Source of the DNA: Enterovirga sp964242715
Lineage (GTDB): Bacteria; Pseudomonadota; Alphaproteobacteria; Rhizobiales; Beijerinckiaceae
Assembly: GCF_964242715.1 (NCBI RefSeq)
Contig: NZ_CAXTAZ010000002.1
Location: 124,001-188,000 of the forward strand
Reading direction: 5' to 3'
DNA length: 64,000 nt
Of the stretch, positions 56,623-64,000 are shown in pieces. The position numbers were made by a program, and so were the translations under genes. Within the stretch, counting starts at the first letter, position 1; the number at the start of each line of letters is the position of its first letter. The notes under the pieces were generated by a model. The model saw only the letters and a list, made by a program, of their open reading frames with translations, was not told the DNA's origin and made no database searches.

Positions 56623-56685
56623 GGGCCTGCCGGACATTCCGTTTGGCTGCCCCGACCAGGAGGCGGCCATGACCCTCGCGCTTTT
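56612..56685 (+). promoter_or_regulatory. Transcription attenuator of trpE(G)
   Basis: Three mutually exclusive pairings follow the Trp codons: GCCCC 56612-56616 with GGGGC 56622-56626 (1:2); GGGGC 56622-56626 with GCCCC 56649-56653 (2:3, antiterminator-like); and GGCTGCC 56645-56651 with GGCGGCC 56662-56668 (3:4, 7 bp with one G-U). A TTTT run at 56682-56685 lies some 13 bases past the last stem, farther than in a standard terminator. The arrangement fits classical ribosome-stalling attenuation. Confidence 0.6.
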
Positions 56686-56731
56686 CCCACGGCCGATCTC
56701 CTGACGACGGGCACCTGCTCGAGGAGAGATC

Positions 56732-58987
56732 ATGTCGGACACGACACAAGCCTACAGGACGACCGGCGGGATCGCCGTCACGGTCACCCGGACCGCCCTG
56801 CCCTACGGCAATGCCTGCGACGAGCTGATCGAACGGCTAGATCGCAGACGCGGCGTTCTGTTCTCGTCCGGCATGGAGGCGCCTGGGCGCTACACGCGCT
56901 GGGACATGGGTTTTGCCGATCCCGCCTTGGCCGTCACCGCCCGCGAGAGAGTCTTCTCGATCGAGGCGCTGAACGACAGGGGACGCGTGCTGCTGCCCGC
57001 GATCGCCGACGCGCTCGGCGCGGCCGAGGAGATCGTGCTCGTGGCCGGCCACGACGTCGTGCGAGGCCGTGTCAAAGCCCCGTCGGGGTCCGTCCGGGAG
57101 GAGGACCGCAGCCGTCAGCCCTCGATCCTGTCGCTGGTGCGGAGGTTGCGCGACCTGTTCGGCAGCCGCGAGGACGACCAGCTCGGGCTCTACGGCGCCT
57201 TTGCCTATGACATCGCCTTCCATTTCGAGCCGGTCGAGCGCCGGATCGAGAGGCCGGCCGACGCGCGCGACCTCGTCCTGTACCTGCCCGACGAGCTGAT
57301 CCTCGTCGATCACGCCCGCCGTACCGCGGAGCGGCGTTCCTATGAATTCGGCCTGGCCGGCATCTCGACCGTCGGGCTCGCGCGCGAGACGGCCGACGCG
57401 CCGTATCAGTCCGCCAGCTCCTCGACCCTGACGGGCAGCGATCACGCGCCGGGCGATTACGTCGAGACCGTCCGCAAGGCGAAGGAGAGTTTTGCGCGGG
57501 GCGACCTGTTCGAGGTCGTGCCGGGCCAGACCTTCCGGGCGCCCTGCCCCGACCTGCCCTCGCAGGTCTTCCGGCGGCTCACGGCCGCGAACCCTTCCCC
57601 CTACGGCGCGCTGATGAATCTCGGCGAGGGCGAGTTCCTGGTCGCGGCGTCGCCCGAGATGTATGTCCGGGTGCGCGGCTCCCGGGTCGAGACCTGCCCG
57701 ATCTCGGGCACGATCGCTCGCGGGCGCGACGCTTTCGAGGATGCCGAGCAGATCCGGACCCTGCTCGCCTCGGCCAAGGACGAGGCCGAGCTCACGATGT
57801 GCACGGATGTGGACCGGAACGACAAGGCCCGCATCTGCGAGGCGGGCTCGGTCAAGGTCCTGGCGCGCCGGCAGATCGAAACCTATTCCCGGCTCTTCCA
57901 CACGGTGGACCATGTCGAGGGGCTACTCCGCCCGGAGATGGACGCGCTCGACGCCTTCCTGTCCCACGCCTGGGCCGTCACCGTGACGGGCGCGCCGAAA
58001 CGCTGGGCGATGGATTTCATCGAGCGGCACGAGCGATCGGCCCGGCGCTGGTATGCGGGCGCCATCGGCCGCGTCGGGTTCGACGGCAGCCTCGATACGG
58101 GCATCACCATCCGGACGGCGCGGTTGAAGGACGGGGTCGCGGAGGTTCGGGCCGGCGCGACGCTCCTCTACGACAGCGATCCCGAGGCCGAAGACCAGGA
58201 ATGCGCGCTGAAGGCATCCGCGATGCTGGCCAGCATCGCGGGACGGGGTGGCCTCAAGCTGGCGCGCGAGAGCGCGTCGTCCGAGAGCGCGGCCTCGGGC
58301 CGGCGGGTCCTCCTCGTCGATTTTGAGGATTCCTTCGTCCATAACCTCGCCGACTACCTGCGCCAGACCGGCGCGACCGTATCGACCTTCCGCCATTCCG
58401 AGGCGGGGGCGGAACTGGCTCGGTCGCGGCCCGACCTCGTCGTGCTGTCGCCCGGGCCGGGCCGGCCGAAGGATTTCGGCATGGGCGACATCATCGGCCA
58501 GGCCGTGACGGCTGGCGTTCCGGTCTTCGGCGTCTGCCTCGGGCTCCAGGGCCTGGTCGAGCATTTCGGCGGCGCGCTCGACCAACTCGCGGTGCCGGTT
58601 CACGGCAAGTCTTCGGAGATCGATTTCGGCGGCAGCCGCTTATTCGCCGGCACGCCCGACCGCCTCGTCGTCGGGCGCTACCACTCGCTCCATGCGAGGA
58701 CGACCACGTTGCCCGATTGCCTTCGGGTGGTCGCCCGCACCGATGACGGGGTCGTGATGGCGGTCGAGCATATCGACCTGCCGGTCGCGGCCGTCCAGTT
58801 CCACCCGGAATCGATCCTCAGCGCGCGCGGCGATGCCGGGCAGGCCCTGCTCGCCCGGGTCGTCGACCGGCTGCTCGCAGCCGACGGGATGCCGGTCAGT
58901 AAAGAGGCGGGATCCGGATCCCCGGGATCGGAAGCGGCCCGACATACAGGCGACCTCCGTCCAGTCGAAGCGGCGGCAGGCGCTTGA
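56732..58987 (+). CDS. trpE(G): Anthranilate synthase, fused TrpE-TrpG
   Basis: 751 residues, first committed step of tryptophan synthesis. The TrpE part (about 1-505) has CPISGTIARGRDAFEDAEQ, ELTMCTDVDRNDKARICEAGSVKV and VTVTGAPKRWAMDFIE. The glutaminase part begins at RRVLLVDFEDSFVHNLADYLRQTGA (about 525) with the triad Cys602 (GVCLGLQG), His691 and Glu693 (FHPES). Fusion in this order is typical of Rhizobiales. GAGGAGAG precedes the ATG. The last 30 or so residues are an extra tail whose DNA overlaps the convergent DUF2125 gene by 92 bases. Confidence 0.96.
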   Translation: MSDTTQAYRTTGGIAVTVTRTALPYGNACDELIERLDRRRGVLFSSGMEAPGRYTRWDMGFADPALAVTARERVFSIEALNDRGRVLLPAIADALGAAEEIVLVAGHDVVRGRVKAPSGSVREEDRSRQPSILSLVRRLRDLFGSREDDQLGLYGAFAYDIAFHFEPVERRIERPADARDLVLYLPDELILVDHARRTAERRSYEFGLAGISTVGLARETADAPYQSASSSTLTGSDHAPGDYVETVRKAKESFARGDLFEVVPGQTFRAPCPDLPSQVFRRLTAANPSPYGALMNLGEGEFLVAASPEMYVRVRGSRVETCPISGTIARGRDAFEDAEQIRTLLASAKDEAELTMCTDVDRNDKARICEAGSVKVLARRQIETYSRLFHTVDHVEGLLRPEMDALDAFLSHAWAVTVTGAPKRWAMDFIERHERSARRWYAGAIGRVGFDGSLDTGITIRTARLKDGVAEVRAGATLLYDSDPEAEDQECALKASAMLASIAGRGGLKLARESASSESAASGRRVLLVDFEDSFVHNLADYLRQTGATVSTFRHSEAGAELARSRPDLVVLSPGPGRPKDFGMGDIIGQAVTAGVPVFGVCLGLQGLVEHFGGALDQLAVPVHGKSSEIDFGGSRLFAGTPDRLVVGRYHSLHARTTTLPDCLRVVARTDDGVVMAVEHIDLPVAAVQFHPESILSARGDAGQALLARVVDRLLAADGMPVSKEAGSGSPGSEAARHTGDLRPVEAAAGA

Positions 58988-59966
58988 GCCCGGGCGCCGC
59001 TCCGGTCCCGGCCGGCGCGGCGTCAGGCTCGGGCGTTCCGAGCAACGCTCCGAGGAGCGCGCCGCCGATGCCGGAGCCGCCCGCGACACGGCCGAGCAGG
59101 CCGCCGAGGCCGATCGCGGACATCTGCAGCTGACCCTGAGGGCGATGCTCTGAGTCGATTCCGAAGCTGCCCGTCGCCTGGGCTCGGCGCGGACCCTTGG
59201 TCATCGAGAGGCTGCGGAGCTCGACGCGCCCGTTGGCCAGGCGCCACCGTTCGAGTTCGCCCCAGAGGGGGCGCGCCGGAAGGTCGTCCGATTCGGTGAC
59301 CCCGATTCCGATCTGCAGATCCGCCGGCTCCTGCCCGCCGACCAGGATTTCGAGGCCCGGGATGACGGCGCCGTCGCTCCGGAGCGCGAGGTCGAACGTC
59401 GTCGGGACCGCCGGGTCAGGACGCAGGTGACCCTCGAAACGGCGCGATGCCACGTCGAGGGTGGTCGCGCCCGGGTTGATGATCGACGCCGTCGGCGCGT
59501 CCACCACGAGCGAGATCCGGTCGAAGCCGCCCTCCCGAAGGATCACGCTCGCCTGGAGGAGCCGCCAATCCCCTTCCACCCGGGTCGAGCCGGCCGCGAC
59601 CCGGAGCGGGCCCGAGGCCTCCGCGATGATGTGGCGGGGCTGGTAGAGCTGGCTCACGACGAGGAGACGGCCGATCGAGGCATGGACGTCCGGCCGGTCG
59701 ACCGTGAAGTCGGAGCAGCCGATCTCGATCCGGAAGGGATAGCCACTGAAGGACCGGTCGGCGCAACTCCAGCGCCGTCCGGAGACGGCCTCGGCGGCGA
59801 TCCACTCGTCCAGCCCCGCCCGCGTGCGGTCGCGGATCACGAACCAGACGACGCTCCAGCCCACGGCCAGCAGCGCGAGGATCAGGAACGGCAGGTAGAG
59901 TCCGAGCCGGCGGCGGCGGCGGGGCGGTGTGTCGGCCGGCCCGTCGTGGTCCTGTTGAGTTCGCAT
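58896..59966 (-). CDS. DUF2125 domain protein
   Basis: 356 residues. After a basic N-terminus (RRRRRLG) a single helix (LYLPFLILALLAVGWSVVWFVI) anchors it, with the rest in the periplasm. The DUF2125 pattern is RTRAGLDEWIAAEAVSGRRWSCADRSFSGYPFRIEIGCSDFTV, with two cysteines, and the C-terminus ends in GGRLYVGPLPIPGIRIPPLY. Function unknown; common in Rhizobiales. Its 3' end overlaps trpE(G). Confidence 0.88.
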   Translation of the reverse strand: MRTQQDHDGPADTPPRRRRRLGLYLPFLILALLAVGWSVVWFVIRDRTRAGLDEWIAAEAVSGRRWSCADRSFSGYPFRIEIGCSDFTVDRPDVHASIGRLLVVSQLYQPRHIIAEASGPLRVAAGSTRVEGDWRLLQASVILREGGFDRISLVVDAPTASIINPGATTLDVASRRFEGHLRPDPAVPTTFDLALRSDGAVIPGLEILVGGQEPADLQIGIGVTESDDLPARPLWGELERWRLANGRVELRSLSMTKGPRRAQATGSFGIDSEHRPQGQLQMSAIGLGGLLGRVAGGSGIGGALLGALLGTPEPDAAPAGTGAAPGLKRLPPLRLDGGRLYVGPLPIPGIRIPPLY

Positions 59967-59995
59967 GGTGTTGCTGCTAGCGCCCCGAGCCCGGC

Positions 59996-60547
59996 ATGAC
60001 GAGAGGCTCGACGGTCGCGATGCAGGCGGAGTGCGGCGATCTTTGGGTCTTCGGCTACGGCTCCCTGATGTGGCGGCCGGGCTTCGGCTATGCCGAACGC
60101 CATCGGGCCCGCCTCCACGGCTACCACCGCTCGCTCTGCATCTTCTCGCATGTCCATCGCGGAACGCCGGACATGCCGGGGCTCGTGCTCGGCCTCGATC
60201 GCGGCGGCCAATGCCGAGGCCTCGCCTTCCGGTGCGAGGCTGACCAGAGGGATGCGACGGTCGCCTATCTGCGCGAGCGCGAGCAGGCGACCTCGGTCTA
60301 TCTCGAACGCCACGTGCGCATCCGGCTCGACGACGGCCGCGACGTGCGTGCCTTGACCTATGTGGCGGATCGCACCCACCCGCAATATGCCGGGCGGCTC
60401 CCGGTGGAGGACCTCGTCCGCCTCGTCAGGCAGGGTGTCGGGATCTCCGGCGCGAACCCGGACTACGTGCGATCGACCCACGGGCAGCTGATGGAACTCG
60501 GCGTCAGCGACCCGATCCTGGCCGGACTGGCGCAGCGATTGTCGTGA
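59996..60547 (+). CDS. chaC: Glutathione-specific gamma-glutamylcyclotransferase (ChaC type)
   Basis: 183 residues. The GGCT fold motif is LWVFGYGSLMWRPGFGYAERHRARLHGYHRSLC, and LREREQATSVYLERHVRI carries the catalytic Glu of ChaC proteins; YVRSTHGQLMELGVSDPIL closes the domain. It breaks glutathione to 5-oxoproline and Cys-Gly. The start may be ATG 59996 or ATG 60020. Confidence 0.92.
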   Translation: MTRGSTVAMQAECGDLWVFGYGSLMWRPGFGYAERHRARLHGYHRSLCIFSHVHRGTPDMPGLVLGLDRGGQCRGLAFRCEADQRDATVAYLREREQATSVYLERHVRIRLDDGRDVRALTYVADRTHPQYAGRLPVEDLVRLVRQGVGISGANPDYVRSTHGQLMELGVSDPILAGLAQRLS

Positions 60548-60553
60548 AGCCGG

Positions 60554-60862
60554 TCAGCCGAGCTGACCGGTCCCGCCGGCCAGGTCGCGCATGACGGCGG
60601 CACGCTCGGCCTCGTCTTCGGCCAGCAGGTGGACATGCATCTCGGTCGCGCCGCGCGTCCGCATGAGGGCGAGCCACCGCATCCGCGAGCGCCGGCTCGT
60701 GGCCGCGCACGGGGCGGCGACGTCGACGACGCGCGCCGTGCCGTCCCCGCTGCGCTCGACCGCGATGACGACCGCATCGGTCACGTCCTCGAGCACGGCC
60801 GGATCGATCGCGTGGACGCCCACCACGTAGCGCCGACCCGAGAGGCCGCGCCACGAGGTCAT
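60554..60862 (-). CDS. Hypothetical protein
   Basis: 102 residues from ATG 60862 (MTSWRGLSGRRYVVGVHAID), preceded by GAGCGGGCG; a longer start at 60988 is possible. The pattern VLEDVTDAVVIAVERSGDGTARVVDVAAPC and MHVHLLAEDEAERAAVMRDLAGG suggests a small alpha-beta domain. No family recognised. Convergent with chaC, six bases apart. Confidence 0.65.
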   Translation of the reverse strand: MTSWRGLSGRRYVVGVHAIDPAVLEDVTDAVVIAVERSGDGTARVVDVAAPCAATSRRSRMRWLALMRTRGATEMHVHLLAEDEAERAAVMRDLAGGTGQLG

Positions 60863-61019
60863 CGCGCCCGCTCGGCGCAACCCGCCGGTCGCTCGAAGCC
60901 GCTCCTCGCGAATGCCCGCCCGCGGCAGGCGCTCCCCACGAAGGTCCCGCATGGAGGTAGCCCAGGACAATGTGCGTCTGTTCGCCATTTGTTCTTTATG
61001 AGGCCGAGTCGCTGTTTCG

Positions 61020-61775
61020 TCAATCCGCCTGTCTCACGAGAGCGACGTCGGGCGTCGCCGATATCCGCTCGGCCTCGGCAAGAAGGCGGTCGGACGCGGT
61101 CTCGATCGCGTGCTGCAGGCGCCGCATGAACTCGTCGCGCTCGAGCCCGGCCGGGATCGGGTCGAGAAACTCGATCGTGACGATCCCAGGCCGCCGGATG
61201 TAGTGGCGGCGGGGCCAGAAGATGCCGGAATTCAGCGCCACCGGCAGGCAGGGGACCTCGAGGCTTCGGTAGAGATGGGCGACGCCGGAGCGGTAGCCGG
61301 GCGTCGCGCCCGGGGGGCGACGCGTTCCTTCCGGGAAGATGATGATCTGTCGCCCGCCGGCGGCCTCGGCTGCGGCCCTCTGGTTCATGGCCGCGAGCGC
61401 GTTCGGCCCGCCGCGATGGACCGGAATCATGCCGGCCTTGATCGTCAGCCAGCCGAAGACCGGGATCCATTGCAGCTCGCGCTTCAGGATGATCGCGGGA
61501 TCGTCGACGCAGCCGATGAGGACGAAGGTCTCCAGGAAGGATTGGTGCTTCGCGGCCATCAGGAGGCCGCCCCGCGGGATGCGCTCGCGGCCGCGGAATT
61601 CGATCCGCGTGCCGACGATGACCCACAGGAGCCACAAATTCGAACGCCCCCAGGCCTGGGCCACCCGGATGATGGCCATGCGGGGCAGCAGGAAGGTCAC
61701 CGAGGCGAAGGCGAGCCAGATTGCGAGATTCAGGTAGAAGACGACGTTGAACAGATGCGACCGGAACGTGATCAT
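61020..61775 (-). CDS. plsC: 1-acyl-sn-glycerol-3-phosphate acyltransferase
   Basis: 251 residues, phospholipid synthesis at the inner membrane. A first helix (FNVVFYLNLAIWLAFASVTFLLP) precedes the acyltransferase motifs: KHQSFLETF (HX4E where most enzymes have HX4D, as in several alphaproteobacterial PlsC proteins), GMIPVHRGG, IIIFPEGTRRPPG and LPVALNSGIFWPR. Its start overlaps the upstream YdcF gene (ATGA). Confidence 0.93.
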   Translation of the reverse strand: MITFRSHLFNVVFYLNLAIWLAFASVTFLLPRMAIIRVAQAWGRSNLWLLWVIVGTRIEFRGRERIPRGGLLMAAKHQSFLETFVLIGCVDDPAIILKRELQWIPVFGWLTIKAGMIPVHRGGPNALAAMNQRAAAEAAGGRQIIIFPEGTRRPPGATPGYRSGVAHLYRSLEVPCLPVALNSGIFWPRRHYIRRPGIVTIEFLDPIPAGLERDEFMRRLQHAIETASDRLLAEAERISATPDVALVRQAD

Positions 61776-62560
61776 CGGGCCTCGGGATAGGGCGACGGGG
61801 CGGTCGCGGCGAGCCGGCAGCCTGGCCCGCAGACGTCGGCCGGCTCCGTGATGCCGGTCGAGCGCGAGTTGCGGCCGTGAGGGCCGAGCCAGCCCGCGAC
61901 CCTCAAACGGACCGAGACGGCGATGTATTTGATGTATTCCGACACGAGCAGCTTGGCGCGCGCCGCGAGCGACCAGAACCCGTCGGGCCCGCGTCCGCTC
62001 GCCACGACGGCGTAGGGGATCTTGCGGATCTCGGGCAAGGCCTCGTCGAGCTCCGCCAGCGTGCGTGGCAGATGGTAGTTCGACGTCACGACGATGAGCG
62101 AGGTGAAGCCCCGGCTTCGAACCCAGAGGGCGATCTCGGCCGCGTTGCCGACCGTGTTCTGGGCCCGGTAATCGAGGTCAACGCAGCATTCCACGAATTC
62201 GCGCTGGCCAGGGGTCAGGCGCTTGATCGTCTCCCGGCTCGTGCGCTCGTTGACGCCGGTGATGAGGAGGCGCCCGGCATAGCCCTTGGCCAGAAGCTCG
62301 ATCGCATCCTCGATCCGCTGCGCGCCTCCGGTGAGGACCACGATGCCGTCCGTCGAGGTGGCGGGCGCGCGCTCGGCATGTTCGAGCGAGAAGAGGAAGG
62401 ACGCGAAGCCCGCCAGGAAGGCGACGCCGACCAGAGCGAAGGGCGCGAGCACGATCATGACGAAGCGACCGCGCCACCAAGGCACGTCCCGCTGCATCAC
62501 GACCTGAGATGCGGAGGGCCGTTCCGGTCTGCCCCGCGTGTCGCCCGACATCGGCGTCAT
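61772..62560 (-). CDS. YdcF/SanA family protein (DUF218)
   Basis: 262 residues. One helix near residues 33-55 (FVMIVLAPFALVGVAFLAGFASFLF), then the DUF218 domain: DGIVVLTGGAQRIEDAIELLAKGYAGRLLITG, RAQNTVGNAAEIALWVRSRGFTSLIVVTSNYHLPRTLAEL. Family members act in envelope or murein-lipid metabolism, exact reaction unclear. It sits between ftsX and plsC on the same strand. Confidence 0.9.
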   Translation of the reverse strand: MTPMSGDTRGRPERPSASQVVMQRDVPWWRGRFVMIVLAPFALVGVAFLAGFASFLFSLEHAERAPATSTDGIVVLTGGAQRIEDAIELLAKGYAGRLLITGVNERTSRETIKRLTPGQREFVECCVDLDYRAQNTVGNAAEIALWVRSRGFTSLIVVTSNYHLPRTLAELDEALPEIRKIPYAVVASGRGPDGFWSLAARAKLLVSEYIKYIAVSVRLRVAGWLGPHGRNSRSTGITEPADVCGPGCRLAATAPSPYPEAR

Positions 62561-62606
62561 GTCAGGACCTTAGCACGAATCACTGGGATCGAAGCGTCGA
62601 TCTTGC

Positions 62607-63563
62607 TCACTCTCCATAGGCGGCCTTCAGAAAGCGTTTCACGGCAGAGGCGGCGACGAGGCCCGCCACCGCCCCGACGAGGAACGCGACGACGCCCATC
62701 GCGGCGTAGCTTCGCCAGCCGATCGGCACGGCTCCGAACAGGGCCTGGATCTCCTCGCCGGCCGGGCTGTCGCGGACAGCCTCCGAGAGCCGCCCGAGGA
62801 CCGTGAGAAGGGCCGCCGCGGCGGCGGCGCCGACAAGGCCGCCGGTGAGCCCGAGCCGGGTGAAGCGTCTTGCGAAGAGCCGGGCGATGAAGCCGTCATC
62901 GGCTCCGACGAAATGCAGCACCTCGACGACGTCGCGGTGTCCGGCAAGCGTGCCGCGGGTCGCGAAGGCGGTGGCGCCTCCCGTGGCGACGAGGACGAGC
63001 ACGACGAGCGCCACCGCCATGGCGACTCCGACATTGGCCACCCGCGACAGACGCGCCAGCCAGACCGCGTGGGTGTCGAGCGTCGCCGTCGGGACCGCGG
63101 CTTTGAGGCGTGCGCCGAGGCCGGCAAGATCGGGCCGGCGGTCAGGATCGAGCGACAGCACGATGAGGCGCGGGACCGGCAGGTCGGAGAAGTCGAGCAC
63201 CATCCCGAGCCATGGCTCGAGGAGACGCTCGCCCTCCGCCTTGGAGACGGGCCGGACCGCAACGATCCCGGGCGCCTCCCGGGCGATGTCGGTGACCCGG
63301 ACCAAGTCGGCCTCGATGTCGCGTCCGCCGAGCGGCCGGATCTGGATCGTGGCCTCCCGGGCGAGCGATGCGCGCCAGGAGGCGGCGCTGGTCGCGCCGA
63401 TCTCGGCCATGCCGGCGACGAGCGCGGCGAGGAAGCCCAGGATCGCGATCACGGCCGTAAGAGAGCGGCCGGCGCCTCCCTCGGCCGGGACGATCGGCAT
63501 GCGGCGGGCGAGATGGACAATGCCGCCCTCCCCCGGGCTGCCCCGACGATCTTGGGCGCTCAT
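62607..63563 (-). CDS. ftsX: Cell division protein FtsX
   Basis: 318 residues, membrane partner of FtsE. One N-terminal helix (TAVIAILGFLAALVAGMAEIG), a periplasmic domain (about 65-180) and three C-terminal helices match the four-helix FtsX layout. TLAGHRDVVEVLHFVGADDGFIARLFARRF is the conserved FtsX loop. Its ATG overlaps the ftsE stop. It would regulate septal murein hydrolases. Confidence 0.93.
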   Translation of the reverse strand: MSAQDRRGSPGEGGIVHLARRMPIVPAEGGAGRSLTAVIAILGFLAALVAGMAEIGATSAASWRASLAREATIQIRPLGGRDIEADLVRVTDIAREAPGIVAVRPVSKAEGERLLEPWLGMVLDFSDLPVPRLIVLSLDPDRRPDLAGLGARLKAAVPTATLDTHAVWLARLSRVANVGVAMAVALVVLVLVATGGATAFATRGTLAGHRDVVEVLHFVGADDGFIARLFARRFTRLGLTGGLVGAAAAAALLTVLGRLSEAVRDSPAGEEIQALFGAVPIGWRSYAAMGVVAFLVGAVAGLVAASAVKRFLKAAYGE

Positions 63564-64000
63564 GGATCCACGTAGATGCGGCCGTCCGCCAGGATCAGGC
63601 GGTGGGCATCCTCGACCTGGTCCATCAGCGCGACGTCGTGCGTCGCGATCACGACGGAGGTGCCGAAGCGGTTCAACTCGACGAAAAGGTGCAGGAGCCG
63701 GCGGGCGAGCGGCGGGTCGACATTGCCGGTCGGCTCATCGGCGAGGATCAACTGCGGCTTCGCGATCAGGGCACGGGCGATCGCGGCCCGCTGCTTCTCC
63801 CCGCCCGACAGGGTCGGCGGCAGGGTTGCGGCCTGTTCGCCGAGCCCGACCCATTGCAGCAATTCCAGCACCTCGCCCCGGAAGGTCGCCTCCTCGTAGC
63901 CCTGGACGACGAGCGGCAGTGCCACGTTCTCGTAGGTGGTGAGGTGGTCGAGCAGTCGGAAATCCTGGAATACCACGCCCATTTTTCGCCGAATCTCGGT
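63560..64000 (-). CDS. ftsE: Cell division ATP-binding protein FtsE (partial)
   Basis: The gene continues past the right edge; the visible 146 codons are the C-terminal two thirds. The Q loop is GVVFQDFRLLDHLTTYENVALPL, the signature LSGGEKQRAAIARALI, Walker B LILADEPTGNVD, the switch His in VVIATHDVALMD. Walker A lies outside the window. Confidence 0.95.
   Translation of the reverse strand, partial: TEIRRKMGVVFQDFRLLDHLTTYENVALPLVVQGYEEATFRGEVLELLQWVGLGEQAATLPPTLSGGEKQRAAIARALIAKPQLILADEPTGNVDPPLARRLLHLFVELNRFGTSVVIATHDVALMDQVEDAHRLILADGRIYVDP

Overview
The window is high-GC (roughly two thirds G+C by eye), densely coding DNA. It looks like a chromosomal segment of an alphaproteobacterium of the order Hyphomicrobiales (Rhizobiales). 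Pointers are the fused anthranilate synthase TrpE(G) with a Trp leader peptide, the NdvA-type cyclic glucan exporter, a phasin preceded by TGC-N3-GCA palindromes, an IalB-family protein, a TadG-like VWA protein, the clpS-clpA pair, and the metX-metW / chorismate mutase / hisC / tyrosine dehydrogenase neighbourhood. I cannot name the genus. No rRNA, tRNA, CRISPR array or intact insertion sequence was seen.

Layout. 1-229: end of a hexapeptide acyltransferase. 518-4344: three-subunit periplasmic aldehyde oxidoreductase (PaoABC type). 4499-7449 (minus): TRAP transporter. 7727-7921: DUF3606 protein. 8145-14245: tightly overlapping operon of an ABC importer (binding protein, fused permease, ATPase), a CaiB/BaiF CoA-transferase and a CitE-type lyase. 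14246-21350: small proteins, RimO, a quinone oxidoreductase, a UbiH-type monooxygenase, an AEC transporter, HspQ and IalB. 21590-25960 is the accessory stretch: a frameshifted AMP-binding enzyme, two decayed copies of the 3' end of a MetX-like hydrolase, then a lower-GC islet with DUF5343 and Swt1-type HEPN genes and a frameshifted membrane protein, sitting directly behind uvrA. 25964-29047: uvrA with a palindromic repeat inserted in frame. 29218-33928: VOC protein, a sugar-type ABC importer whose first permease has an in-frame TGA, and a VOC relic. 33961-37286: clpS-clpA plus a small membrane protein. 37558-43242: phasin, D,D-carboxypeptidase, DnaJ and VWA proteins, NdvA. 43352-46325: aroK-aroB-CorC-like operon. 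46379-49137: XerD and a TadG-like protein. 49142-55487: metX-metW (methionine), chorismate mutase, MFS transporter, hisC and prephenate dehydrogenase (tyrosine/histidine). 55564-64000: esterase, attenuator-controlled trpE(G), DUF2125, ChaC, a hypothetical protein, PlsC, YdcF, FtsX and partial FtsE.

Aromatic amino acid synthesis is a recurrent theme: aroK, aroB, chorismate mutase, the tyrosine dehydrogenase, hisC and trpE(G) lie within about 15 kb. The most unusual items are the DUF5343-HEPN-membrane protein islet, the palindromic element translated inside UvrA, the Trp attenuator, the nonsense codon in the sugar permease, and the chain of gene remnants from 21.6 to 24.1 kb.
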